Shown: positions 9,670 through 16,305 of the stretch, piece after piece
Layout of the letters: every line of letters begins with the position of its first letter
Numbering within the stretch: position 1 is the first letter of the stretch
Source: JAOBAU01 sp034667465
GTDB taxonomy: Bacteria > Acidobacteriota > Thermoanaerobaculia > Gp7-AA8
Assembly: GCA_034667465.1 (NCBI GenBank)
Contig: JAXDJV010000007.1
Location: forward strand, 186,001-250,000
Length of the DNA: 64,000 nt
Direction of reading: 5' to 3'
Notes under the pieces: model-generated
Told to the model about the DNA's origin: nothing
Database searches by the model: none
Seen by the model: only the letters and a program-made list of their open reading frames with translations
Program-made: the position numbers and the translations under genes

Positions 9670-10965
9670 GTGACCCCGCAGGGAAATCTGATGGTGCTCG
9701 CGCCGGTCACGGCCGGGCGCGAGAGCGAGTTGCGCACGCTGCTCGCCTCGATGAATCGCGAGCCGGGAGTCGTCGATCCCGACAATGCGCTCGTGCCGTT
9801 CCGCCGACTCGAGCGAGTGCACTTCGCGCGCTTCGTGATCCTCGACGATCGCACGCTCGACGACATCACCATCTACGGTCTGCCGCGCGTCGACTATCCG
9901 CTGACGGTCGCGTTCATCGCCGACTTCGACGGACCGCAGAACTCCTTCATCGATGACCTCGTGCGCGTCGCCGGCAGCGGACTGTCACGCATCTTCGCCT
10001 GCTGCGGATTCACCGGCGGCGATCTGCAGAGCTGGATGAACCAGCATCGCGTGAAGCCGGCGGCGAACTACGTGAACACGGTCGGCCGGACGATGCTGCA
10101 GGTCCGCGAAGAAGCGGCGCTGCGCGATTTCATCTGCACGTATCTGCGCGGAGCGGGAGCGCCGGTTGTCGCGAAAATGAGTCCGTCGCAGATCCATCAA
10201 TCGCTGCGCGAGCTCGTGAAGTCGAGCGGCATCAAACTGACGCCGCCCGCGCCGACGCCGATCGGCTGGCGCATCTCGCAGCTCATCAATTTCATCACCG
10301 GCTTGCTGTTCATCCCGCTCGCGATCGTCCTGCTGCCGATCCTCATTCCGCTCGGAATCATCTATCTGATCATCCTGCGGAAACACGAAACGACAGACGC
10401 CGAGGTCGATCGCCGCGCGGCGCCGGACATCCAGCGCAGGCTCGCCGAGATTGAAGATCACGACGTCACGAATCAGTTCAGCGCGCTCGGCACGCTGAAA
10501 CCCGGCTGGTTCCGTCTGCTCACCATTTCGCTCGCACTGACCGTCATCAACTGGATCGCGCGCCACATCTTCACCCACGGCCACCTCGGCCGCGTGCAGA
10601 CGATTCACTTCGCGCGCTGGATCTATCTCAACGACAAAAAGCGGCTCTACTTCGCCAGCAATTACGACGGCAGTCTCGACAGCTACATGGACGACTTCAT
10701 CAACAAAGTCGGCTTCGGACTGAACCTCGTCTTCAGCAGCGGAATCGGCTATCCGCGCACGAACTATCTAGTCTTCGACGGCGCGAAGGACGAACAGAAG
10801 TTCAAGCGCTACATCCGCCGCCATCAGCTGCCGACCGAAGTCTGGTACGACGCGCATCCGGGGCGGACGGCGGTCGATCTCGCGCGCAACACGCGCATTC
10901 GCGAAGGGCTCGAACGATCGTCGATGAGCGACGCCAAAACGCGCGAGTGGCTGCAACTTTTTTAG
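9670..10965 (+). CDS. Membrane protein with a duplicated ferredoxin-like domain
   Basis: 431 residues from a GTG with AGGAG upstream. Two similar soluble domains flank a central hydrophobic block (residues about 207-238, FITGLLFIPLAIVLLP onward) and a weaker one near 280-297. The repeat is visible as VHFARFVILDDR with FIDDLVRVAGSGLSRIFACC in the first half and IHFARWIYLNDKK with YMDDFINKVGFGLNLVFSS in the second. I do not recognise a named family. DyP peroxidases are built from duplicated dimeric alpha/beta-barrel domains, so a common fold with the neighbouring peroxidase is possible but unproven. It may anchor the complex in the membrane. Confidence 0.75.
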   Translation: MTPQGNLMVLAPVTAGRESELRTLLASMNREPGVVDPDNALVPFRRLERVHFARFVILDDRTLDDITIYGLPRVDYPLTVAFIADFDGPQNSFIDDLVRVAGSGLSRIFACCGFTGGDLQSWMNQHRVKPAANYVNTVGRTMLQVREEAALRDFICTYLRGAGAPVVAKMSPSQIHQSLRELVKSSGIKLTPPAPTPIGWRISQLINFITGLLFIPLAIVLLPILIPLGIIYLIILRKHETTDAEVDRRAAPDIQRRLAEIEDHDVTNQFSALGTLKPGWFRLLTISLALTVINWIARHIFTHGHLGRVQTIHFARWIYLNDKKRLYFASNYDGSLDSYMDDFINKVGFGLNLVFSSGIGYPRTNYLVFDGAKDEQKFKRYIRRHQLPTEVWYDAHPGRTAVDLARNTRIREGLERSSMSDAKTREWLQLF

Positions 10966-10977
10966 GAGCCGACGACA

Positions 10978-12501
10978 ATGCCATCCGCTGTCGACAAGAG
11001 CGACGTCCAGGGTCTCGTCCGAACCGGCTACAACGACATGATCGAGGCGCGTTTCCACGCCGTCACGATCGTCGATGTCACAGCAGCGCGCGCGTGGCTG
11101 CAGTCGGTGCTCGGCCGCGTCAACAATTCTCTGACGAAGGACGAAGGCGGCGATCCGGCCCAAAGCGAGCGCGCATTGCAGCTGGCATTTTCGTGGAGCG
11201 GTTTGCAAAAGCTCGGCGTCCCTGCGAGCACGGCTGAAGGTTTCTCGCTCGAGTTTCAGTCGGGCATGGGCGGCGAAGCGAATCGATCGCGGCGACTTGG
11301 TGACGTCGGCGGCGACGCGCCGGAACGCTGGGAGTGGGGCGGTCCGAACAACGCCGCCGATCTCGTGGTGATGATTTACAAAATCGAGAATCTCGCGGCG
11401 TGGGAAGAGGAGGTGCAGGGACCACTCTGGTCACAGGCGTTTCGCGTCATCGCATCGCTCGACACGTCGCATCTCGACAACGACATCGAGCCGTTCGGAT
11501 TCAAAGACGGTCTCAGTCAGCCGAAGGTCGACTGGACGTTGTCGCGCAAAGCGAAAAGCGAAGAATTCGATTTCGGCAATCTCATCACCGCCGGCGAGTT
11601 TCTCCTCGGCTACCCGAACGAATACGACAAGCTCACCGAACGGCCGACGGTCACGGAGAGCGAAGATCCGAAGCGAATCCTCACGCCGGCGGAAGGTGAA
11701 TCCGGTCGCCGCGATTTCGGGTTGAACGGAACGTATCTCGTCTTCCGCGATCTGACGCAGGACGTGCGCGGACTCTGGCAGTTTCTCGACAAGCAGTCGG
11801 CCGGCGATCGCGACGCGCGCATGAAGCTCGGCGCGCTGGCCGTCGGCCGCACGACGAAAGGCGATCCGCTCGTGCCGCTGTCCGACCAGCCGATCGCCGG
11901 CATCGGCCCGAAAGAGGAAAAGGACAACCGCTTCACATACGACAGCGATCCAACCGGCACGCGCTGTCCGATCGGCGCGCACATTCGTCGCACGAATCCG
12001 CGCGTGGCCGACATGCCATCCGACACGAAAGGTTTCCTGAAGCGCGCACTCCGCATTCTCGGCTGGGGCGCGCCGCGACCCAACGACGATCTCGTGTCAT
12101 CGGTCCGCTTCCATCGCATTCTCCGCCGCGGACGTGAATACGGTCCCGAGCTCAAACCGGACGACGCCGTGAAACAGACGGCGCCCGACGGCATCCCGCG
12201 CGGCCTGCGCTTCATCTGTCTCAACGCGAACATCACGAGACAGTTCGAGTTCGTGCAACAGGCGTGGTCGATGGGAACGAAATTCGCCGGACTCACCGAG
12301 CAAAGCGATCCGCTCCTCGGCAACCGCATCGCGATCAACGGCTGCCTCACGACGGCGACGTTCACCGTGCCGCAGCAAACAGGACTGGCGCGATGCGTCG
12401 AAGGAGTGCCGCAATTCGTGGCGTTGCGCGGCGGCGGCTATTTCTTTCTGCCGAGCATTCGCGCGCTGCGCTACATCGCGTCGCTGACGCCGTCATCCTG
12501 A
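10978..12501 (+). CDS. DyP-type haem peroxidase
   Basis: 507 residues. The family fingerprint GxxDG is present as FGFKDGLSQP near residues 173-182, whose Asp acts in peroxide cleavage. CPIGAHIRRTNPR near 329-341 carries the proximal haem-ligand His, and the distal Arg probably lies in RILRRGREYG. No Tat signal is visible, and the length fits the longer DyP subgroup. The enzyme oxidises dyes, phenols or other donors with hydrogen peroxide. GMC oxidoreductases generate hydrogen peroxide when oxygen is their acceptor, so the operon could supply this enzyme's co-substrate; that link is inferred. The stop codon lies inside a dispersed-repeat-like sequence. Confidence 0.93.
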   Translation: MPSAVDKSDVQGLVRTGYNDMIEARFHAVTIVDVTAARAWLQSVLGRVNNSLTKDEGGDPAQSERALQLAFSWSGLQKLGVPASTAEGFSLEFQSGMGGEANRSRRLGDVGGDAPERWEWGGPNNAADLVVMIYKIENLAAWEEEVQGPLWSQAFRVIASLDTSHLDNDIEPFGFKDGLSQPKVDWTLSRKAKSEEFDFGNLITAGEFLLGYPNEYDKLTERPTVTESEDPKRILTPAEGESGRRDFGLNGTYLVFRDLTQDVRGLWQFLDKQSAGDRDARMKLGALAVGRTTKGDPLVPLSDQPIAGIGPKEEKDNRFTYDSDPTGTRCPIGAHIRRTNPRVADMPSDTKGFLKRALRILGWGAPRPNDDLVSSVRFHRILRRGREYGPELKPDDAVKQTAPDGIPRGLRFICLNANITRQFEFVQQAWSMGTKFAGLTEQSDPLLGNRIAINGCLTTATFTVPQQTGLARCVEGVPQFVALRGGGYFFLPSIRALRYIASLTPSS

Positions 12502-12518
12502 GCGTCAGCGAAGGATCT
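12492..12518. repeat. CATCCTGAG/AAGGATCT imperfect palindrome
   Basis: The stretch begins GTCATCCTGAGCGTCAGCG and ends AAGGATCT. It is an imperfect inverted repeat (ATCCT/AGGAT outer arms) that supplies the TGA stop of the DyP gene and occupies the 34-bp gap to a convergent gene. Sequences of this kind recur many times in various GC-rich genomes; recurrence cannot be tested in one window. Confidence 0.5.
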
Positions 12519-12535
12519 CAAAATGCGAGACAGCC

Positions 12536-12769
12536 TCATGCACACGCGGGCGGCTGTCCGTCGCGGCGCATCTTTCCGCGCATGCGCGCGGCGAGCAGAT
12601 TGAACGCGATCGACATCCCGATCCCCATTCCCGACGCGCCGTCGAGGAGGTTCTCGGCGAACGGTGTGGCTGGATGGAACATGCGTGCGAACCCGCCCAT
12701 CGCAAGGCAGAACATGCCGAGCGTCATCAGTTTGTCGGGCGTTTGCATTTCTCTTTTGAACAGGGTCAT
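12536..12769 (-). CDS. Small membrane protein, uncharacterised
   Basis: 77 residues beginning MTLFKREMQTPDKLMTLG. Two predicted membrane segments are LMTLGMFCLAMGGFARMF and a glycine-rich one around GMGIGMSIAFNLLA, with a basic C-terminus. It lies 22 bp downstream of another tiny membrane protein and an XRE regulator, all on the same strand. The three form a compact operon resembling regulator plus integral-membrane-partner units. Function unknown. Confidence 0.65.
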   Translation of the reverse strand: MTLFKREMQTPDKLMTLGMFCLAMGGFARMFHPATPFAENLLDGASGMGIGMSIAFNLLAARMRGKMRRDGQPPACA

Positions 12770-12791
12770 GTTGCGGGTCTCCTTTTTGGAG

Positions 12792-13013
12792 TTAATCGGT
12801 CAGTAAATACCAGGCCATCATCGTCATCTTCACGCCGACGATCGTGATCGCGACCGTGAAGAGATCCCAGCTCCAGATGTGATTGATGTAGAAGCGATAC
12901 GCGAACAGCAGGATGGCGGTGACGCCGCCGATGATCCCGCCGAGGCTCGTCGAGCGCAGCCGATGATTGAGAAAACGCTCGTCGATTGCGCGGCCCAGGA
13001 ATGGGATGTTCAT
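12792..13013 (-). CDS. Small two-helix membrane protein paired with XRE regulator
   Basis: 73 residues (MNIPFLGRAIDERFLN...). Two hydrophobic helices are GGIIGGVTAILLFAYRFYI and LFTVAITIVGVKMTMMAWYLL. The start codon overlaps the stop of the upstream XRE gene in an ATGA arrangement, so the two are translationally coupled. Such XRE plus small membrane protein pairs are common, and the membrane partner may modulate the regulator or sense the envelope state. This is inferred from arrangement only. Confidence 0.75.
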   Translation of the reverse strand: MNIPFLGRAIDERFLNHRLRSTSLGGIIGGVTAILLFAYRFYINHIWSWDLFTVAITIVGVKMTMMAWYLLTD

Positions 13014-13231
13014 CGCTCTTCCTCCAGAAGGAAAATCTCGTCCATCGAACAGCCGAACACCCGCGCGAACAGCAGCGCGAGCTGCAGACTCGGCACATAG
13101 CGGTTCCGCTCGATCGAGTTGATGCTTTGCCGTGAGACGCCGACCGCATCGGCGAGCTGTTCCTGCGTCCAGCCGCGCCGGCTGCGCAGGTCTTTTACTC
13201 GGTTGTGGACGATCGGGCCGGTGACAAGCAT
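13010..13231 (-). CDS. XRE family helix-turn-helix transcriptional regulator
   Basis: About 73 residues, essentially one lambda-repressor-like HTH domain: VKDLRSRRGWTQEQLADAVGVSRQSINSIERNRYVPSLQLALLFARVFGCSMDEIF. The WTQEQLADAVGVSRQSIN stretch is the HTH proper. An in-frame ATG at 13240 would extend it by three residues, but it is only 3 nt from the promoter -10 element and should lie upstream of the transcript start; ATG 13231 is therefore chosen and the mRNA would be nearly leaderless. It probably binds the palindrome inside its own promoter (see 13244-13272) and represses the three-gene unit. Confidence 0.88.
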   Translation of the reverse strand: MLVTGPIVHNRVKDLRSRRGWTQEQLADAVGVSRQSINSIERNRYVPSLQLALLFARVFGCSMDEIFLLEEER

Positions 13232-13243
13232 GCTTTCCATGCA

Positions 13244-13272
13244 ATGCTAGGTCGCGTTCGCGACCGTGTCAA
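13244..13272 (-). promoter_or_regulatory. Sigma-70 promoter with palindromic operator in the spacer
   Basis: Read on the minus strand: a perfect -35 TTGACA (13272-13267), a 17-nt spacer, and -10 TAGCAT (13249-13244). The spacer holds the perfect inverted repeat GGTCGCG-AA-CGCGACC (13265-13250). A repressor bound there would block RNA polymerase, so the XRE protein encoded immediately downstream is the obvious candidate ligand. Confidence 0.75.
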
Positions 13273-13291
13273 GTGCGCTTGTCGTTCACGA

Positions 13292-14092
13292 TCAGCCGGT
13301 CGCGCGCTCGCTCCACTCCCACAGTTCGCGTGCGAGCTCCGGATCCGACGCCTGGCTGCTGACCGGCGTTTCCCTGCGCTTCACGTAGTAGCGGCCGGGA
13401 ATCCAGTCGCGATTCGGTTCCGTCGTTGCCAGCCAGACGAGCGTGTCCGCTCCCTTCTCCGGCGAGACCATGAAAAAACGGCCGGCCTCGTACAGCATGC
13501 GCGTCATGAGGGCACCATCGCGCGCGAATGCGGTGGTGACGACGCCGGGATGAAACGACACTCCGCGCACGCCGCGAAAGCGTCGATTGATCTCCGCCGC
13601 GTGGAGGATGTTCATCAGTTTCGCGGTGCCGTATGCGCGCCACTCGCCGTAATTGCGCTCGTTCTCGAGGTCGTTGAGATCGAGATGTCCCATGCGATGC
13701 GCGCGGCTCGCCGTATTGATCACCGTCGCGTTCGATGCTTCCAGTCGTTCGCGCAACAGCATCGTCAATAAAAATCCGCCGAGATGATTGACCTGCAGCG
13801 TCTTCTCATGACCATCCTCGGTGACCTGGCGAGTCGCAATCACGCTGCCGGCGTTGTTCGCGAGCACGTCGATGCGCGGATAACGTTCGAGCAGTTGAGC
13901 GGCGAGCGCGCGGACGTCGCGCAACTTCGCGAAGTCGGCGAGAAACGCGTCGGCGCCGATCTCGTCGGCAAGCCGTTTCGTTTCGGCGGAGCGTCCGGTG
14001 ATCGCGACCGTCTCGCCCCGTTCACGCAACGCGCGCGCAGCGGCGGCGCCGATTCCCGAGCTGCCGCCGGTGATGATGATCGTCCTGCTCAT
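13292..14092 (-). CDS. SDR family NAD(P)-dependent oxidoreductase
   Basis: 266 residues of the classical short-chain dehydrogenase type. The cofactor motif is TGGSSGIG near residue 8, NNAG near 79, a catalytic Ser in INTASRAHRMG and the YxxxK pair as YGTAK. The C-terminal PGVVTTAF segment matches retinol-dehydrogenase-like members. Substrate unknown. Its start overlaps the stop of the HxlR regulator gene by 4 bp (ATGA), so the regulator and enzyme are co-transcribed and the enzyme may answer the signal sensed by the regulator. Confidence 0.92.
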   Translation of the reverse strand: MSRTIIITGGSSGIGAAAARALRERGETVAITGRSAETKRLADEIGADAFLADFAKLRDVRALAAQLLERYPRIDVLANNAGSVIATRQVTEDGHEKTLQVNHLGGFLLTMLLRERLEASNATVINTASRAHRMGHLDLNDLENERNYGEWRAYGTAKLMNILHAAEINRRFRGVRGVSFHPGVVTTAFARDGALMTRMLYEAGRFFMVSPEKGADTLVWLATTEPNRDWIPGRYYVKRRETPVSSQASDPELARELWEWSERATG

Positions 14093-14745
14093 GCCGCTCC
14101 TGTCATCGGAAACAGCGTAAGAAACTGTTTCGCGATTGCTCTGTCGCCTTCGACGCGGAGCTCGCCGCTGCGAACGGCCTCTCCGAACCTGCGGCCACCA
14201 TAGACCACGGCCGCGAGCGTGTTCACATCAGCATCGATGACCGCGTCGGGATTCTCCGCGGCGTTGCGCGTCAGCTCCATCTCACCATCGGCGACAACAG
14301 CGCGGAAGCGATCCTCGCCGATGCGAATCTCGAGCGTGGCGTTGAAGCCGTCCGCGGCGTCGCTGGTGAACATCGTTCGAAACGAAAGGATGAGCGCGTC
14401 GACGCTGAGCGGATGGCCCTGCATCAGCGCCGGCGAGCGAACGGCCCAGCGGCCGAGCGCCATGATCACGCGCTCGAGCTCGAGTCCCCATTCGCTCAGC
14501 TCGTAAACCCACGCCGCGGCCGGCGGTGGCAGCTTGCGCCGCTGAACGATGCCGGCCTGTTCGAGCTCGAGCAGACGCTGCGTCAACACGTTCGGACTGA
14601 TGGCCGGCAGACCGCCGCGAAGATCGGTGAAACGCTTCGGCCCGAGGATCAGCTCTCGAACGACGAGGAGCGCCCAGCGCTCACCGATGAGGTCGAGCGC
14701 ATGAGCTGTCGCACAGCCATCTTCATAGGTGCGCTTGCTCGTCAC
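14089..14745 (-). CDS. HxlR family transcriptional regulator with SCP2-like C-terminal domain
   Basis: 218 residues from a GTG start. The N-terminal winged helix is typical of HxlR proteins: YEDGCATAHALDLIGERWALLVVRELILGPKRFTDL, then GISPNVLTQRL-like helix SPNVLTQRLLELE, then a wing. The C-terminal 100 residues (VDALILSFRTMF to QFLTLFP) resemble the SCP2 sterol-carrier fold often fused in this subfamily. HxlR proteins usually control a nearby oxidoreductase and respond to electrophiles or redox state; here the SDR gene follows in the same transcript and VOC/SRPBCC genes diverge. No conserved N-terminal Cys pattern beyond Cys in EDGCAT is seen. Confidence 0.9.
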   Translation of the reverse strand: MTSKRTYEDGCATAHALDLIGERWALLVVRELILGPKRFTDLRGGLPAISPNVLTQRLLELEQAGIVQRRKLPPPAAAWVYELSEWGLELERVIMALGRWAVRSPALMQGHPLSVDALILSFRTMFTSDAADGFNATLEIRIGEDRFRAVVADGEMELTRNAAENPDAVIDADVNTLAAVVYGGRRFGEAVRSGELRVEGDRAIAKQFLTLFPMTGAA

Positions 14746-14852
14746 GAATGAAAGTTTACACGCTTTTGTCCTGAATACAATCTTTGTAGTTGCTTTTTAG
14801 GACTAGTCAATACTAGATTGCTCGCATTGACGAAGTGAAGGAAGGGAACGAC
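14746..14852. promoter_or_regulatory. Divergent regulatory region with inverted repeat CTAGT-CAAT-ACTAG
   Basis: This AT-rich 107 bp separates the HxlR and VOC genes. A perfect 5-bp inverted repeat with 4-nt loop lies at 14803-14816 and is a candidate HxlR operator. On the minus strand TTGTAT and TAAACT, 16 nt apart, form a possible promoter with the GTG start of the regulator 7 nt after the -10, implying a near-leaderless transcript. Promoters on the plus strand are less clear. Confidence 0.45.
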
Positions 14853-15272
14853 ATGAATGAGCTGACGGCATACCTGGGTTTTGGCGGCAACTGCGCAGAG
14901 GCGATGCGCTTCTACGAGAAAGCACTGAACGGGAAGCTCGTAATGCTTCTGACCAACGGTGCGAGTCCGGCCGCGGAGTTCACCGCGCCCGGCGACGAGA
15001 ACCGCATCATGCATGCGCGGCTGGTGCTCGAGAACGGCGTGCTGATGGCCGGCGATGCGCCATCGAGCCACAAGTACGAAGGGATGAAGGGCTTCTCGCT
15101 GGCGCTGGAGTATCCGACGGCCGAGGCCGCGAAGAAGGCGTTCGACGCGCTCGCTGAGGGTGGAACCATAACGATGCCGTTCGACAAGACGTTCTGGGCC
15201 GACGGCTTCGGGATGCTCACCGATCGATTCGGCACGCCGTGGATGTTCAACGGCGGCATGCATCCGATGTGA
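14853..15272 (+). CDS. VOC family (PhnB-like) protein
   Basis: 139 residues with the vicinal-oxygen-chelate pattern of the PhnB/YdcF-like group: AYLGFGGNCAEAMRFYEKAL at the N-terminus, HARLVLENGVLMAGDAP in the middle and DRFGTPWMFNGG at the C-terminus. Members are often annotated as glyoxalase-like or 3-demethylubiquinone methyltransferase-like, but their real functions are mostly unknown. The ATG at 14853 follows GAAGGAAGGGA, so it is chosen over the upstream GTG at 14835. It is 11 bp from the SRPBCC gene, forming a two-gene operon, divergent from HxlR. Confidence 0.87.
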   Translation: MNELTAYLGFGGNCAEAMRFYEKALNGKLVMLLTNGASPAAEFTAPGDENRIMHARLVLENGVLMAGDAPSSHKYEGMKGFSLALEYPTAEAAKKAFDALAEGGTITMPFDKTFWADGFGMLTDRFGTPWMFNGGMHPM

Positions 15273-15283
15273 GAGGAGACGCC

Positions 15284-15823
15284 ATGTTGAAGAAAATCGC
15301 ACTCGGCATCATCGCGGTCATCGCCGCGATCCTGATCATCGCCGCGTTCCAGCCGAACACGTTCCGCGTCCAGCGCACCGCCACCATCAAAGCGCGGCCG
15401 GAGAAAATCGTTCCGCTGATCGCCGACTTCCATCGCTGGAGCTCGTGGTCGCCGTACGAAAAACTCGATCCGGCGATGAAACGGACGATCAACGGCGCGC
15501 CGAGCGGACCAGGCGCCGTCTATGAGTGGGACGGCAACAACAAGGCGGGCGCGGGACGGATGGAAGTGCTGAGCGCTTCCCCCGCCGCGGTCAAAATCAA
15601 ACTCGATTTCACCCGGCCGTTCGCATCGCACAACATGGCTGAGTTCACGCTGGAACCGCACGGCGACACGACGAACGTGACGTGGTCGATGTCGGGACCG
15701 CAGATGTACATCGGCAAGGTCGTCTGTCTCTTCATGAACATGGACAGGATGGTCGGCAAAGAGTTCGAGACCGGCCTCGCCAGTCTCAAAGCAATCGCGG
15801 AAAAGTCAATTTCGGGGGTCTGA
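15284..15823 (+). CDS. SRPBCC family protein with N-terminal membrane helix
   Basis: 179 residues. Residues 4-22 (KIALGIIAVIAAILIIAAF) form a membrane anchor. The remainder fits the START/Bet v1-like helix-grip fold: TFRVQRTATIKARPEKIVPLIADFHRWSSWSPYEKLDP and a C-terminal helix ending GLASLKAIAE. Such proteins bind hydrophobic ligands; the ligand is unknown. ATG at 15284 has GAGGAG 7 nt upstream. The stop codon TGA is the centre of a long perfect palindrome, so the last codons (SISGV) are supplied by the palindrome arm. Confidence 0.88.
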   Translation: MLKKIALGIIAVIAAILIIAAFQPNTFRVQRTATIKARPEKIVPLIADFHRWSSWSPYEKLDPAMKRTINGAPSGPGAVYEWDGNNKAGAGRMEVLSASPAAVKIKLDFTRPFASHNMAEFTLEPHGDTTNVTWSMSGPQMYIGKVVCLFMNMDRMVGKEFETGLASLKAIAEKSISGV

Positions 15824-15840
15824 CCCCCGAAATTGACTTT
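15802..15840. repeat. Perfect 19-bp-arm palindrome, REP-like and probable bidirectional terminator
   Basis: Left arm AAAGTCAATTTCGGGGGTC (15802-15820) and right arm GACCCCCGAAATTGACTTT (15822-15840) are exact reverse complements around a single T. It contains the SRPBCC stop codon and ends 4 bp before the stop of a convergent gene. The GGGGGTC/GACCCCC core resembles mobile REP-type palindromes that I recall from other genomes; that comparison is from memory. Confidence 0.75.
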
Positions 15841-15843
15841 GGG

Positions 15844-16278
15844 TTACTTCTCGATCGCCGTGAGCTGATTGAACACGAGCTGCCAGCGGCCGTCTTCGTT
15901 GATCCAGACGTGCAGGCTGCGGAACTCGCCCGACACCTCTTTGCCGCTGTACCTGCCGACGATCGTTACGTGCGAGAGAACGAGCGCGGTCTTCCCGTGC
16001 ATCGTCACCGTCGGCTCATCTTCATGTTTGATCGAATCGATGGATGAATGTCCCGACTCGATCTCGGCGATGCGATCGGCTTTCGTCCGAATGCGTCCGT
16101 GTCCGTTGACGAATTTGTAGTCATCCGACCAGATCCGTTTGAGTGTCGGGACGTCCTTTTTGATCAGCGCCTGGCGGTACGCGCGGATCGCCGCAAGCAC
16201 GTCATCGCCGGGTGCGGCGGCGAACGAAAAGGTCGAGACAGCGAGCAACAGGAGGAAGAGGGACGCGATCTTTTTCAT
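15844..16278 (-). CDS. Exported NTF2-like (DUF4440/SnoaL-type) protein
   Basis: 144 residues with a Sec signal peptide (MKKIASLFLLLLAVSTFSFAAAPG, cleavage after AAA). The mature part follows the NTF2-like pattern: AAIRAYRQALIKKDVPTLKRIWSDDYKFVNGHGRIRTKAD, then beta strands ending RSLHVWINEDGRWQLVFNQLT. Related proteins are calcium/calmodulin kinase-association-like or ketosteroid-isomerase-like. Enzymatic activity is not established. Probably periplasmic. It converges on the SRPBCC gene with the palindrome between them. Confidence 0.87.
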   Translation of the reverse strand: MKKIASLFLLLLAVSTFSFAAAPGDDVLAAIRAYRQALIKKDVPTLKRIWSDDYKFVNGHGRIRTKADRIAEIESGHSSIDSIKHEDEPTVTMHGKTALVLSHVTIVGRYSGKEVSGEFRSLHVWINEDGRWQLVFNQLTAIEK

Positions 16279-16305
16279 CGCGGCAGTTTGCCATGACTCG
16301 TCGCG

